In this document: positions 42,102 through 50,487 of the stretch, piece by piece
Layout of the letters: every line of letters starts with the position of its first letter
Numbering within the stretch: the stretch's first letter is position 1
From: Desulfobacula toluolica Tol2
Lineage (GTDB): Bacteria > Desulfobacterota > Desulfobacteria > Desulfobacterales > Desulfobacteraceae
NCBI RefSeq assembly: GCF_000307105.1
Contig: NC_018645.1
Location: 2,120,578-2,184,577, forward strand
Length of the DNA stretch: 64,000 bases
Direction: 5' to 3'
Program-made: the position numbers and the translations under genes
Notes under the pieces: model-generated
What the model saw: only the letters and a program-made list of their open reading frames with translations
What the model was told of the DNA's origin: nothing
Database searches by the model: none

Positions 42102-42926
42102 TTGAACTGGTCTGTTTTTTCTATCACGGTGTTAACAAGCATTGCATGTGGGATAATTGTTGTCTTTCTTCTCCCGTTAGACCTTTTTACAATGCTATCT
42201 ATAGCCATAATATTATTTTTAATTTCTATTTGGATTATCATTAGAAAAAATAAAAATTCAAAGGCAAATAAAAATATACCTCCATTAGAAGAATTTGTTT
42301 TTGTTGATCCCCCTGGATACTATACACACCCCAAATATCCAAATCAAAAAATTTGTCCCAGTTGTTTAAATCAATCTAAATTAGTTTCTCCAATATCACA
42401 AATTGATAAAAATTTTTGGCGCTGCAATGTTTGCGACAAACCATTATCTGGTAGTAAGGGGGATGCCTTTAATATTGATATATTCAACATTTATCATGAA
42501 ACGCAAGTGTTGAAATTTCTTCAAGTGGCTGATCTGTGGGCAAAAGAGATTGATGCCAATATTTGGACCGTAGCCAGAAAAATGGCGGAAGGCACCAAAA
42601 ATGATCCCGAAGGTTTGAGGTGTCCGTTAATAATCAACCACACTTCAATGATTGATAGCTATGGACAGCATAAGCCGACAGGTGGTTTTAGAAATCGATT
42701 TTTCCCAGAAGCCATTAATTCATTAATTAATGATGCACCTGACCGCAGAAATGATACAATCACCCGAGGTCTTCATGATATGTGCATCACTAAGCAGAAT
42801 TTCAGGATGTGGTGCATTGGTCGCTATCCTCTACCAAGATTTTGGTTCACAGAGAAGGAGATTAACAATTTAACTGAAGCAGAACAAGTAACAATTAAAA
42901 GAATTGCTGCGGTTTCTATGAATTAA
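42102..42926 (+). CDS. Uncharacterised membrane protein with zinc-ribbon
   Basis: A 274-residue protein. Two hydrophobic helices cover residues 5-48 and are followed by a basic RKNKNSKANKN stretch. A CPSC...CNVC zinc-ribbon then lies near 90-115. The last 160 residues are soluble and mixed alpha/beta (YHETQVLKFLQVADLWAKEI). I recognise no enzyme motif. The TTG start is inferred from the extent of the membrane segment; AATAGAG is the only upstream purine run. It is the first of three same-strand genes between the IS4-type element and IS66, all probably island cargo. Confidence 0.6.
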   Translation: MNWSVFSITVLTSIACGIIVVFLLPLDLFTMLSIAIILFLISIWIIIRKNKNSKANKNIPPLEEFVFVDPPGYYTHPKYPNQKICPSCLNQSKLVSPISQIDKNFWRCNVCDKPLSGSKGDAFNIDIFNIYHETQVLKFLQVADLWAKEIDANIWTVARKMAEGTKNDPEGLRCPLIINHTSMIDSYGQHKPTGGFRNRFFPEAINSLINDAPDRRNDTITRGLHDMCITKQNFRMWCIGRYPLPRFWFTEKEINNLTEAEQVTIKRIAAVSMN

Positions 42927-42966
42927 AAAACACAAAAAAGGCGACTGTTCCCCTTTTATATTTTAT

Positions 42967-43698
42967 GTGAGGCAAAAAATCCTTAAATTAATAGAAGACA
43001 ACCATTACCATATTTGGACTGATGCCCTTCACGCCCGAGCCCTTGCCCATGAGACAAAAAATAGATGGGACCGAGGAACATATGTTCGATGGACGCTTAT
43101 GACATCTTGGATTGCTCTTGAAATTGCCTGTCAAGAAGCTCTCGAAGAACCACAAATTTCATATAGTTTCAAGAATAATCTGAATCATGCGATAGAGAAA
43201 AAGTCCTTTTCAAAATTGGATTGGGGTAAGGGAATATGGCAGCAAGTTTTAAATTTGCAGGGACTTAGAAAGAATTGTGTTCACAGGTTTTCTCAGGAGT
43301 CTGATTTATTTCCTGATGCAAGTGTTGCCGACGAAGCTATTATTACTGCACGGAAGGCTATAATTGAAATTTATAATCATGTTGGAAAACGCGCACCTCA
43401 TTGGGTTAAAGATAATGAGGATCAAGGCTGGTGTGTTAAAGGTATGTCTATTTTTGCCAATGCATATTCAATACCTCCAGGCGTTGATGAGAATGCTTCA
43501 GACACAATTAAAATCATGTACATTTACAAAGATAACGAATGTATCCGTGATGTATTACCAGCCAACACAGATCCAGCACCTTATGTTGCGAAGCTGATTG
43601 CCACAATCGGTTTGCCAATAAGTGGCATTAGGGTGTATAGAGGCCAAGAAGTAATTAATGAAATTCAATTCCCCATGGACAAAATAAGATGTATATAA
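42967..43698 (+). CDS. Uncharacterised protein with HEPN-like RxxxxH motif
   Basis: A 243-residue protein starting at GTG. Residues 10-130 are helical, with an acidic helix (SWIALEIACQEALEE) and the motif LRKNCVH in which R101 and H106 form the Rx4H active-site pattern of HEPN ribonucleases. The C-terminal 100 residues are a separate alpha/beta region (TIKIMYIYKDNECIRDVLPA). HEPN proteins are often toxins or anti-phage effectors. The call rests on one motif plus helix pattern, so it is tentative. It is 40 bp after the zinc-ribbon membrane protein. Confidence 0.5.
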   Translation: MRQKILKLIEDNHYHIWTDALHARALAHETKNRWDRGTYVRWTLMTSWIALEIACQEALEEPQISYSFKNNLNHAIEKKSFSKLDWGKGIWQQVLNLQGLRKNCVHRFSQESDLFPDASVADEAIITARKAIIEIYNHVGKRAPHWVKDNEDQGWCVKGMSIFANAYSIPPGVDENASDTIKIMYIYKDNECIRDVLPANTDPAPYVAKLIATIGLPISGIRVYRGQEVINEIQFPMDKIRCI

Positions 43699-43766
43699 TG
43701 TCTCTTGTGCGAACGCGAAAATCCGCGCTGCACAGTTCATAGGTTGCTTAATAAGGATTTTAAATC

Positions 43767-44240
43767 ATGCGAATTCATTTTGGAATATTTCATGATAAAG
43801 TAATAAAATGGCCCACAAGGTGTGCATGGTGCGGGGCCGAAACTTTATATCGCCATAATTATAAGAAGAAAACAATATATGACTTTCAATATAAAATATT
43901 GTGGTTTGAAATATTGTCGAGAACTAAAATGATTTCATACCCTGTCTGCCGACTGCACAATTTTTTAGCCCACTTACTAAAACCCGTTCGATTGGCAATT
44001 GTATTCGTCATTATGAATCTGATTATTTTTCCTGATTTCGGTATGAAATCTTCTGTTGTATATTTACTCAACGCACTTATTGTTGTTGGATATATCTATT
44101 ACAGAAGGAAAGCTGTCATTATTCACCGTGTCCATGAACGGTATTTTGAATTGTCTATTCCAGATGGGAAATATGCAGAAGAATTTGCAATGCTTAATGA
44201 ATGCAACAAACTTGAGCGACACATTTTAATGCAGGATTAG
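43767..44240 (+). CDS. Uncharacterised small membrane protein with CxxC motif
   Basis: A 157-residue protein. CAWC near 19-22 and YPVCRLH near 58 could form a zinc site. Two hydrophobic helices lie at about 72-90 and 95-112, and a soluble charged tail follows. No family is recognised. It shares strand and spacing (68 bp) with the HEPN-like gene and, like the first gene of the trio, combines Cys pairs with membrane helices. Confidence 0.55.
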   Translation: MRIHFGIFHDKVIKWPTRCAWCGAETLYRHNYKKKTIYDFQYKILWFEILSRTKMISYPVCRLHNFLAHLLKPVRLAIVFVIMNLIIFPDFGMKSSVVYLLNALIVVGYIYYRRKAVIIHRVHERYFELSIPDGKYAEEFAMLNECNKLERHILMQD

Positions 44241-44516
44241 CTAACCTCATACTTTACACGGCCTGTGAACTACGGAGTTAAAAGGATGGTGTGTGAAGTG
44301 TCCAATATTGATCAACGACAAATATTTTTTTCCTTCAACGACAATTAAAATTCCCGTTTCTCATTCCTTTATAACCTGCTGATTTTATATTTTTTTTCAT
44401 TATTGACTTGATATTTTTTGTAACATTGATAATATCCCTCACGCCGGTCTGGAGGATAGGGCAACTGCTGGGAAGCAACGTAAGCGATGTTTTAACCCCA
44501 CTCAGGGGGCGGAAGG

Positions 44517-46049
44517 TCAAGCCAACTGTTTTTTATCGACATTGTATGGAAGCAACGCCTTAAAATCATCTTCCGTCATAGCCTCAGGCAAGTGTTCAAA
44601 CAGATATTTGAGATACCAATATGGCTCCAGCCCATTTGATTTGGCTGTTTCAATCAAGCTGTAAATCAGTGCACTGGCCCGGGCACCCTTAACGGTGTCC
44701 GAGAAAAGCCAATTCTTTCGTCCGACCACAAAAGGTCGGATGGCATTTTCAACCAGATTGTTATCAGGCCTGATGATTCCGTCGGTCGTGTATTGGATGA
44801 GCCTGTGCCATTGGTTGAGAGTATAATGGATCGCCTTGCCAAGCAGACTTTTGGGAGGAACTTTTTCCACTCTTGCATCAAGCCATTTCTTGAACTCTTC
44901 TAAAATTGGAACCGCTTCTTTTTGCCTCCGAGCATATAATTGGTCAGGCGTTAATTCCTGCACCCGGGCTTCTTTTTCAATTTTATAAAGCAGACTGATA
45001 TACTTTAAAGCGGTGCCGGCATTGCCCGATGAACTCTTTTTATTCCCTGCAGCTTTTGTTACATTTTTAAATCCCCTGCGGGCGTGAGTCCAGCATGCCA
45101 CATGAATGATATCTGTTATTTTGTCCAGAAAATCATATCCTTTATAGCCATCCGTCTGAACAATGCCTTTGTATCCATTCAAAAATGATGCGGCAACATC
45201 TCCGGATCGTGTCGGATGATATTGGAATTGAATAATTGGCATATCAGGCGGACCACCTCTAAAAATCCACATATATGATTTTGATTTCCGGGGGCCCTTT
45301 AAGACCAGAAGAGGTGTTTCATCAGCACCAATCATCGGGCTTGCCAGTATGTCCTTTTGCATCATGTCGATTAGAATATCACAGGCGTCAGCGACTTTCA
45401 TGGCCCATGTACACATGGTCGACCGGCCAAGTTCAATACCGATCCTGGTAAATTGCTTTTCCTGACGGTAAAACGGCAGGGCATCTGCAAATTTTGCGGT
45501 CAGAATATGTGCCAGAAGGCCCGGGGTAGCAATGCTTTTGGGGATAATCTGTTCAGGCATCCTGGCAATTGACACGGTGGGGCCGTCGTCTTCCACACCT
45601 TCACAATTTTTGCAGGCGTATTTATACCGGATGTTTCGAAGTACCCTTACTTTGGCAGGGATATAGTCCAGTTGTTCTGACTCTTCCTGGCCGATGCGTT
45701 CCTTAAGGCAACCGCAGTTGCACTGTCTTTCATCCTCGCTGAGTTCATGTATAACATCTATACGGGGAAGATCGGCGGGTAAAGGCTTGCGGCCACGTTT
45801 TTTACGGGTATGTTCACCAATCGTTACGTCTTCCTCCTCTTTTTCCAGGATAGGAAGTTCGGGTTCAGGCATATCGAACAGAGACATTTGCCCGTCATCT
45901 TTAGGCGTTTTCTCTGATTTGCGACCAAAGATCATATTCTGAAGTGATTTAACCTGCTCTTTAAGGATTTGATTCTCATCAATCAAATCACAAGCAATTT
46001 TCTTCACTTCATCCAGATTCCGATTACCTTTTACCTTGCCTTTAGTCAT
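44517..46049 (-). CDS. tnpC: IS66 transposase TnpC (copy 1)
   Basis: A 510-residue IS66 transposase. An N-terminal leucine-rich/coiled-coil segment (LIDENQILKEQVKSLQNMIF) leads into a zinc-finger region (CNCGCLKERI, CKNCEGVEDDG). The DDE core follows: Asp in GADETPLLVLKG near 245, Asp in VQTDGYKGYDF near 298 and Glu in NNLVENAIRP near 438. The protein is identical to that of copy 2. Confidence 0.95.
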   Translation of the reverse strand: MTKGKVKGNRNLDEVKKIACDLIDENQILKEQVKSLQNMIFGRKSEKTPKDDGQMSLFDMPEPELPILEKEEEDVTIGEHTRKKRGRKPLPADLPRIDVIHELSEDERQCNCGCLKERIGQEESEQLDYIPAKVRVLRNIRYKYACKNCEGVEDDGPTVSIARMPEQIIPKSIATPGLLAHILTAKFADALPFYRQEKQFTRIGIELGRSTMCTWAMKVADACDILIDMMQKDILASPMIGADETPLLVLKGPRKSKSYMWIFRGGPPDMPIIQFQYHPTRSGDVAASFLNGYKGIVQTDGYKGYDFLDKITDIIHVACWTHARRGFKNVTKAAGNKKSSSGNAGTALKYISLLYKIEKEARVQELTPDQLYARRQKEAVPILEEFKKWLDARVEKVPPKSLLGKAIHYTLNQWHRLIQYTTDGIIRPDNNLVENAIRPFVVGRKNWLFSDTVKGARASALIYSLIETAKSNGLEPYWYLKYLFEHLPEAMTEDDFKALLPYNVDKKQLA

Positions 46050-46093
46050 GGACTGTATATACCATAACCACGGGCTTTTTCATAGTTTTAACA

Positions 46094-46441
46094 TCAATAA
46101 ATCATGGAATATTTCAAGGGTTTATGTGCCTGATTTATATTCAGGCCGTCAACTAACCAGGACAACTCTCGACTGGTAATATTCATGACATCGTCAGATG
46201 TTTTCGGCCACTTGAAACGGTCTTTTTCAAGACGTTTCTGCCACATACAGAAGCCATTTTTATCCCAGTATAAAATTTTTAAAATGGTCTGCGTCCGGTT
46301 GCAGAATACAAACAAGTTGGAGGAAAATATGTCAAGTTGCATCTGTTCACTGACAATGACGGACAATCCGTTAATAGCTTTGCGCATATCCGTTGCGCCT
46401 AAGAATAGATAGACCTTGGTGTCTGACGGAAAATTCATCAT
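46094..46441 (-). CDS. tnpB: IS66 accessory protein TnpB (copy 1)
   Basis: A 115-residue IS66 Orf2 protein. KVYLFLGATDMRKAINGLS and NRTQTILKILYWDKNGFCMW are the family signatures, and KRLEKDRFKWP is the usual C-terminal block. It overlaps tnpA by 4 bp and is needed with TnpA for IS66 transposition, though its biochemical role is unknown. Confidence 0.93.
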   Translation of the reverse strand: MMNFPSDTKVYLFLGATDMRKAINGLSVIVSEQMQLDIFSSNLFVFCNRTQTILKILYWDKNGFCMWQKRLEKDRFKWPKTSDDVMNITSRELSWLVDGLNINQAHKPLKYSMIY

Positions 46442-46758
46442 TGGACAGCCTTCAATACAGAAAGCACCTGCTCAAGGGTTTCTTTCTTAAAACCGTCGGG
46501 GATTTCCACTTGCAGTTCCCGGCCTATATTCAGTTTTAGCCCTGCTTGACAAAAGTGAGTCGGCACAGGAACCTGAACCAGTCCTGTGGGCTGATTTGGT
46601 TTACCGAATTTAATCTTCCAATAGGTGAACCTGTTCGGCCTCAGGCCATTCTGGCGGCAGTACTCTATTTGGGACAGGCGGGATTCAGTCCATTGATCGA
46701 TATGTGTTTTCCAGAATATTGCCTTTTCTTCGTTTATTTTCTTCCACGATTTGCTCAA
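46438..46758 (-). CDS. tnpA: IS66 accessory protein TnpA (copy 1)
   Basis: A 106-residue protein of the IS66 Orf1 family. SRLSQIEYCRQNGLRPNRFT forms an HTH-like segment, and the tail VEIPDGFKKETLEQVLSVLK is typical. It is the first gene of the tnpA-B-C operon. AAAGGAGG precedes the start. Confidence 0.9.
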   Translation of the reverse strand: MSKSWKKINEEKAIFWKTHIDQWTESRLSQIEYCRQNGLRPNRFTYWKIKFGKPNQPTGLVQVPVPTHFCQAGLKLNIGRELQVEIPDGFKKETLEQVLSVLKAVQ

Positions 46759-46842
46759 TACACACCTCCTTTTTGAGAAGAAATATTAAGCGAAATCTGG
46801 AGGCCTTAGTAGATGGGGTTTAATTACCGCTTACGAAGCAAC

Positions 46843-46990
46843 CCGAGCGCCGTGACTGGTGACGAAGACATGGGGGGCAGTATGCTGTCCAATGTATTCT
46901 GCCCTTCCCCCCATGTTTTTGTCCTTCATGCGTTAAATCCCCGCGCCTTAGCGCGGAACAAATACCCCGTAGGGCCGCCGGAGGCATATT
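46843..46990. other. GC-rich hairpin-rich segment split by IS66 copy 1
   Basis: Markedly richer in G and C than its surroundings. ACATGGGGGG pairs with CCCCCCATGT (46868-46916), and CCGCGC-CTTA-GCGCGG is a perfect 6-bp tetraloop hairpin at 46941-46956. The segment continues on the other side of the IS as CCGGTCTGGAGGATAGGGCA before 44480. It could be a structured RNA or a repeat that the IS entered. Confidence 0.4.
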
Positions 46991-46998
46991 GTTTTTCT

Positions 46999-47178
46999 TC
47001 ATTTTTCTGCTTGATACTTGAAACCCGCTTTAATCAATATATCCTCCAAAATTATCCCAACCTCACCTCTTTTTTTGAGCTCATCAAGCATCCACCGCTG
47101 GATGCGGGCATTCACATGAACACGCTTTAGATGTGACGGCAATTTCGGTTTTGGTTTTCCTCTATATCCTCCACGCAT
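46999..47178 (-). CDS. Small basic protein, possible ribbon-helix-helix
   Basis: 59 residues, beginning MRGGYRGKPKPKLPSHLKR, followed by VHVNARIQRWMLDELKKRG and EVGIILEDILIKAG. A basic N-arm, a short beta strand and two helices are the pattern of CopG/Arc-type DNA-binding proteins. AAGGAG lies 5-6 nt before the ATG, supporting expression. The GC-rich hairpin segment follows directly downstream on the same strand. No neighbour suggests its target. Confidence 0.5.
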   Translation of the reverse strand: MRGGYRGKPKPKLPSHLKRVHVNARIQRWMLDELKKRGEVGIILEDILIKAGFKYQAEK

Positions 47179-47308
47179 ACCATCTCCTTTTTAAATAAAA
47201 AAACCCGAAAGCCTTGCCATTCAAAGATTATAGATAACCGTACAACGCTTTACAAAAAAAATATGTGATTTTCGCATAAAAAAATGGCCGTTTATTATTC
47301 ATCTGTTT

Positions 47309-47542
47309 TTAAACAGGATTATTATAAAAACCGGTTCTGCCATGTGTTAGGCCATGTCGTGATAATATACGCCCAATAGTTCTCACAGAAGGTATTGGCT
47401 GGATATTCTCATTCTCCATTTCCTCCCTTATAACCCTGGCGCCACAGTGCAGGCCTCTATTGTATAAATGCAGCCGTATCATTTTGACAATTTCTACGAG
47501 TTCTTCCCTGGTATATGCTGTTTCCATATCGTGTTCGAACAT
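47309..47542 (-). CDS. Transposase HTH fragment after istB
   Basis: 77 residues resembling the N-terminal HTH of rve-type integrase/transposases (IREEMENENIQPIPSVRTIG and RILSRHGLTHGR). It overlaps the istB stop by one base. It lacks the DDE core, so it is a relic or a short accessory frame. It may derive from an element disrupted by the IS21 insertion. Confidence 0.5.
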   Translation of the reverse strand: MFEHDMETAYTREELVEIVKMIRLHLYNRGLHCGARVIREEMENENIQPIPSVRTIGRILSRHGLTHGRTGFYNNPV

Positions 47543-48291
47543 TATCTTGCCTCCTTTTTGGCCTGCTCCATGCGATAGCTCTCAACATTCAATTCAAAGA
47601 TAATGCTGTGATGAACAAGCCTGTCGATAGCCGCAGCCGTCGTCATCGGATCTTTAAAAATCTGTTCCCACTTGGAAAAGGGAAGATTGCTGGTGATCAT
47701 CAGACTGCCTTGCTCATACCGGTCTGCCAGGAAGGTGAACAGCACCTCCATCTCTTCCCGGCTTTGCTGGACATATCCGATATCATCGATAATCACGGCA
47801 TCAAACCTGGAGAGGCTTTTGAGCTTTTTTGTCAACTCAAGCTCCCTTTTGGCGATCAGCAGCTCCTGAACAAGCTGGCTGCATGAGATGAAAAGGACCT
47901 GCTTTCCTTTTGCAATCAATTCATGGCCAATGGCACACAACAGATGGGTTTTCCCGCTTCCCGGATTCCCAAAGGCCAAAATATTTTCAGATCGGCTTAA
48001 AAAAGAGCCGTCGATCAGTACATTCAAATGATTAGCGACCTTTATGGGAAGGCGTTTTTTATCAAAATTTTCAAAGGTCTTTGACGGTGGCAGCTTGGAT
48101 GCCCTCAGGTTCCGTGCTATCCGGTTTTGCCACCGCACTTCACATTCAAGATTCAGCAGCTGTAAAAGATACTGTTCATACCCCCATGACTCCGCCCGGG
48201 CCTGATCTGCCATTTCTTCATAGCTGCGGCGCATGGTCGGCATGTGGAGACTCTTGAGATGGTTCATGATCTGGTCATGATCACTCATCAT
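47542..48291 (-). CDS. istB: IS21 helper ATPase IstB
   Basis: A 249-residue DnaC/IstB-type AAA+ ATPase with Walker A FGNPGSGKTHLLCAI near 105, Walker B DAVIIDDIGYVQQSREE near 160 and sensor LMITSNLPFSKWEQIF near 200. It loads IstA on target DNA. Four-base overlap with istA. Confidence 0.95.
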   Translation of the reverse strand: MMSDHDQIMNHLKSLHMPTMRRSYEEMADQARAESWGYEQYLLQLLNLECEVRWQNRIARNLRASKLPPSKTFENFDKKRLPIKVANHLNVLIDGSFLSRSENILAFGNPGSGKTHLLCAIGHELIAKGKQVLFISCSQLVQELLIAKRELELTKKLKSLSRFDAVIIDDIGYVQQSREEMEVLFTFLADRYEQGSLMITSNLPFSKWEQIFKDPMTTAAAIDRLVHHSIIFELNVESYRMEQAKKEAR

Positions 48292-49784
48292 GCTGCCACC
48301 TCCTTGAGAAGTTTGTCATAAAGGGTTAAATCAACTGCCGGAATATGGATATCATCTGGTCCGGCAACAGGGGCATTGGATTCCATAAGGCGCTGAACCG
48401 CATCTTTGCTGATTTCATGGCTTTCGTTTATTAAAACCGTCAGAGCACTGTCTACAGCCACTTCACTGTCTTTTGCGGCAAGGTATAGAATCTTCAAATA
48501 TCTTGAGGCAGCGCTTTGAACAGTATAGCGTTCTTTTAAATAGTCATAGGCAATCCGGAAACGGCTGGTGGGAAACATGGCATCACGATAGCGGTAGTTT
48601 TCAAACGCCCTCGGCTTTTTGACCAGGCTGTCAATGATATGCCGGTAATTGATTTTGTGCTTCCCCTCACCCCGTAACCGTGGCAAGGTGTCGATCTTTT
48701 TCTGTCCGTACCAGATTTCCAGACATTCCATGTAAAGACGAACCTGTATTTTTTCTCCTATGAGCCTGCTGTTCACTGAGTAGACATTGTGATTGACTCG
48801 TATGGTACTGCTGGGACCGACTTTTAAATCCAGTTTTTTACATGAGTCGATCCGGCGTTTGGGGAGCCGATGCAGGAGTTCCACTTCTTCTGCAAGGCGG
48901 CCTTTTCGGCCGGCATTCAGTTGCCCAAACAACCTGGACAGAAAACTCTCATACTCTTCCCGGTCTTTAAAATCCCGGTGACCTCTCAATAACAGGGCTT
49001 GTTCAACGGCTTTTTTGAACCGGTAATTGCGCTGCTCCACATCACCATTTTCATTGGGGCTGGACGGGTTCGTTTTAGAAGGAGTCAGACCGTAATGGTC
49101 GACAAGATCCTGATATCTGCGGGTGAACTCTTCCGGGTGGGTCTCCTTGTTGACAGCGGCAGCCAAGCGATCTGTGCGGTGATGATACGGTACACCGCCC
49201 AATTCCCATAAAGCATTTTGCAGGCCCTGGCTCAGGCTTTCAAAACTCTCGGAGAAACATATGGTACCGGTTTCCCAGTTGGAATAGGTTAAAACAAAAT
49301 GATAAATCATGTGATCAAAAGGAACGCCGGATATGGTGATGCCCAGCTCATCCATATGGGTGAAGTCAGACTGGCATAATTCGCCCGGCTTATGAATTTG
49401 AGCGAAGAAAATTTCTTTACCCGGTCCTTCTGTTGCCCTCCAATGTTTTATCCTCCGTTGCAAGGTCCTCAACTGCCCATCGGCAAATCGGCTTGGCTGG
49501 TTTCTTTGAAGATCCTCAAAAATGGTTTTGGCTTCCAACCCCGGATTTATTGATAACATTCCTTTGATACCATCCCATACGTCTTCAAACGGGTCCTTAC
49601 GTGTTCTCCAGTTATGCTCCTGTTTAAGTTCGCTTGGCAATTTGCCCATTTTACGGTACTTTCGAGCCGTTTTTTCATCCATACCTGCTTTCATTGCTGC
49701 TATCCCGAAATTTTTTTCAGTTTGAATCAACTTGAATAACCTCCTCACTTGCTGGTCCGTTACCATCCAAATCTCTCCTTTCAT
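48288..49784 (-). CDS. istA: IS21 transposase IstA
   Basis: A 498-residue transposase. The N-terminal HTH (NFGIAAMKAGMDEKTARKYR) is followed by an rve DDE core: Asp in GELCQSDFTHMDEL near 137, Asp in YHHRTDRLAAAVN near 205, and Glu in SSPNENGDVEQRN near 245. The C-terminal beta-barrel begins VGPSSTIRVNHNVYSVNSRL. Complete. Confidence 0.95.
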   Translation of the reverse strand: MKGEIWMVTDQQVRRLFKLIQTEKNFGIAAMKAGMDEKTARKYRKMGKLPSELKQEHNWRTRKDPFEDVWDGIKGMLSINPGLEAKTIFEDLQRNQPSRFADGQLRTLQRRIKHWRATEGPGKEIFFAQIHKPGELCQSDFTHMDELGITISGVPFDHMIYHFVLTYSNWETGTICFSESFESLSQGLQNALWELGGVPYHHRTDRLAAAVNKETHPEEFTRRYQDLVDHYGLTPSKTNPSSPNENGDVEQRNYRFKKAVEQALLLRGHRDFKDREEYESFLSRLFGQLNAGRKGRLAEEVELLHRLPKRRIDSCKKLDLKVGPSSTIRVNHNVYSVNSRLIGEKIQVRLYMECLEIWYGQKKIDTLPRLRGEGKHKINYRHIIDSLVKKPRAFENYRYRDAMFPTSRFRIAYDYLKERYTVQSAASRYLKILYLAAKDSEVAVDSALTVLINESHEISKDAVQRLMESNAPVAGPDDIHIPAVDLTLYDKLLKEVAA

Positions 49785-50011
49785 AAGATTTGGCGGCTTT
49801 TACCATTTTTTTGATTTATATTTCAGGAATTTTAATTGTCGTTCGGCGGGTATTATATATGACGCTGATCACAATATGTCTATTTATGTTGGGTGTAGCC
49901 CTTGCCAGTAAAGGTGTTGACTTCATTTGTTATTGTTGGCTTGATATGCAAAATTTGGCCGATCAAACCGTAATATTTGAGACGCTGTTTTCATTCAAAA
50001 AAAGTCTCGTT

Positions 50012-50368
50012 TTACCGCTTTATATTATGAATTGGTTTCCACATTTCCGGCATTTTAATTTTGCTGGGATTTCCACCCCAAAGCATAATTTGTAAATCTC
50101 TTGGCAACAATTGTACGACTTCAGTATCATGAGGCCACCAACTGATTTTTCCCTCTGAGTATCTTTTTATACACCATTGAATTCCATGGCCATCATAGGT
50201 TAATAAGCCTATTTGGGTTTCGTTTTCATCTCTGAAGGCATAAATATCCCCTGAAAAATAATCTAATCTGTATCTTTTACAAATGCCTGTTATTTGATCG
50301 ATAGGAATATCAAAACTGATATGTTTCGGAATCGCAAAAATAATTGATTGTGGTGGTATGTATATCAT
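50012..50368 (-). CDS. Orphan IS66 TnpB-like protein
   Basis: 118 residues with a diverged IS66 Orf2 pattern: FSGDIYAFRDENETQIGLLT, then YDGHGIQWCIKRYSEGKISW and LQIMLWGGNP. It shares little identity with the tnpB genes in this window, and no tnpA or tnpC accompanies it. It is either a relic of another IS66 subtype or a stand-alone homologue. It sits 187 bp right of the IS21 end. Confidence 0.65.
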   Translation of the reverse strand: MIYIPPQSIIFAIPKHISFDIPIDQITGICKRYRLDYFSGDIYAFRDENETQIGLLTYDGHGIQWCIKRYSEGKISWWPHDTEVVQLLPRDLQIMLWGGNPSKIKMPEMWKPIHNIKR

Positions 50369-50487
50369 GTTTTTTGTCGATTCCTTAAGCCTGTCACCGG
50401 GTTAATCAACGCTTTATCCAGCGCATTCATTGGTTATAAATCAATAATCAAGACCTGATGATCAGCCTGATCCGATCTTCTTTCCTT

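Larger units (their letters stand above)
44480..46834 (-). mobile_element. IS66-family insertion sequence, copy 1
   Basis: 2355 bp with GTAAGCG-starting terminal inverted repeats (GTAAGCGATGTTTTAACCCC and, on the other strand, GTAAGCGGTAATTAAACCCC). The 8-bp target duplication GAAGCAAC lies at 44472-44479 and 46835-46842. It encodes tnpA-tnpB-tnpC on the minus strand and is almost identical to copy 2 at 53375-55729; I see three base differences. Confidence 0.95.
47264..49825 (-). mobile_element. IS21-family insertion sequence (ends approximate)
   Basis: It contains istA and istB on the minus strand with the usual 4-bp overlap, plus a short third reading frame after istB. Candidate ends are TGTGATTTTCGCATAAAAAA at 47264 and, on the other strand, TGAAATATAAATCAAAAAAA at 49825. 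Both run into AATGG but match only loosely. I could not find a convincing target duplication. Confidence 0.7.

Noticed and set aside
49790-50095. 101-codon plus-strand hydrophobic frame right of IS21
   Set aside because: It overlaps the IS21 end and the TnpB-like gene in antisense, and no ribosome site supports it.
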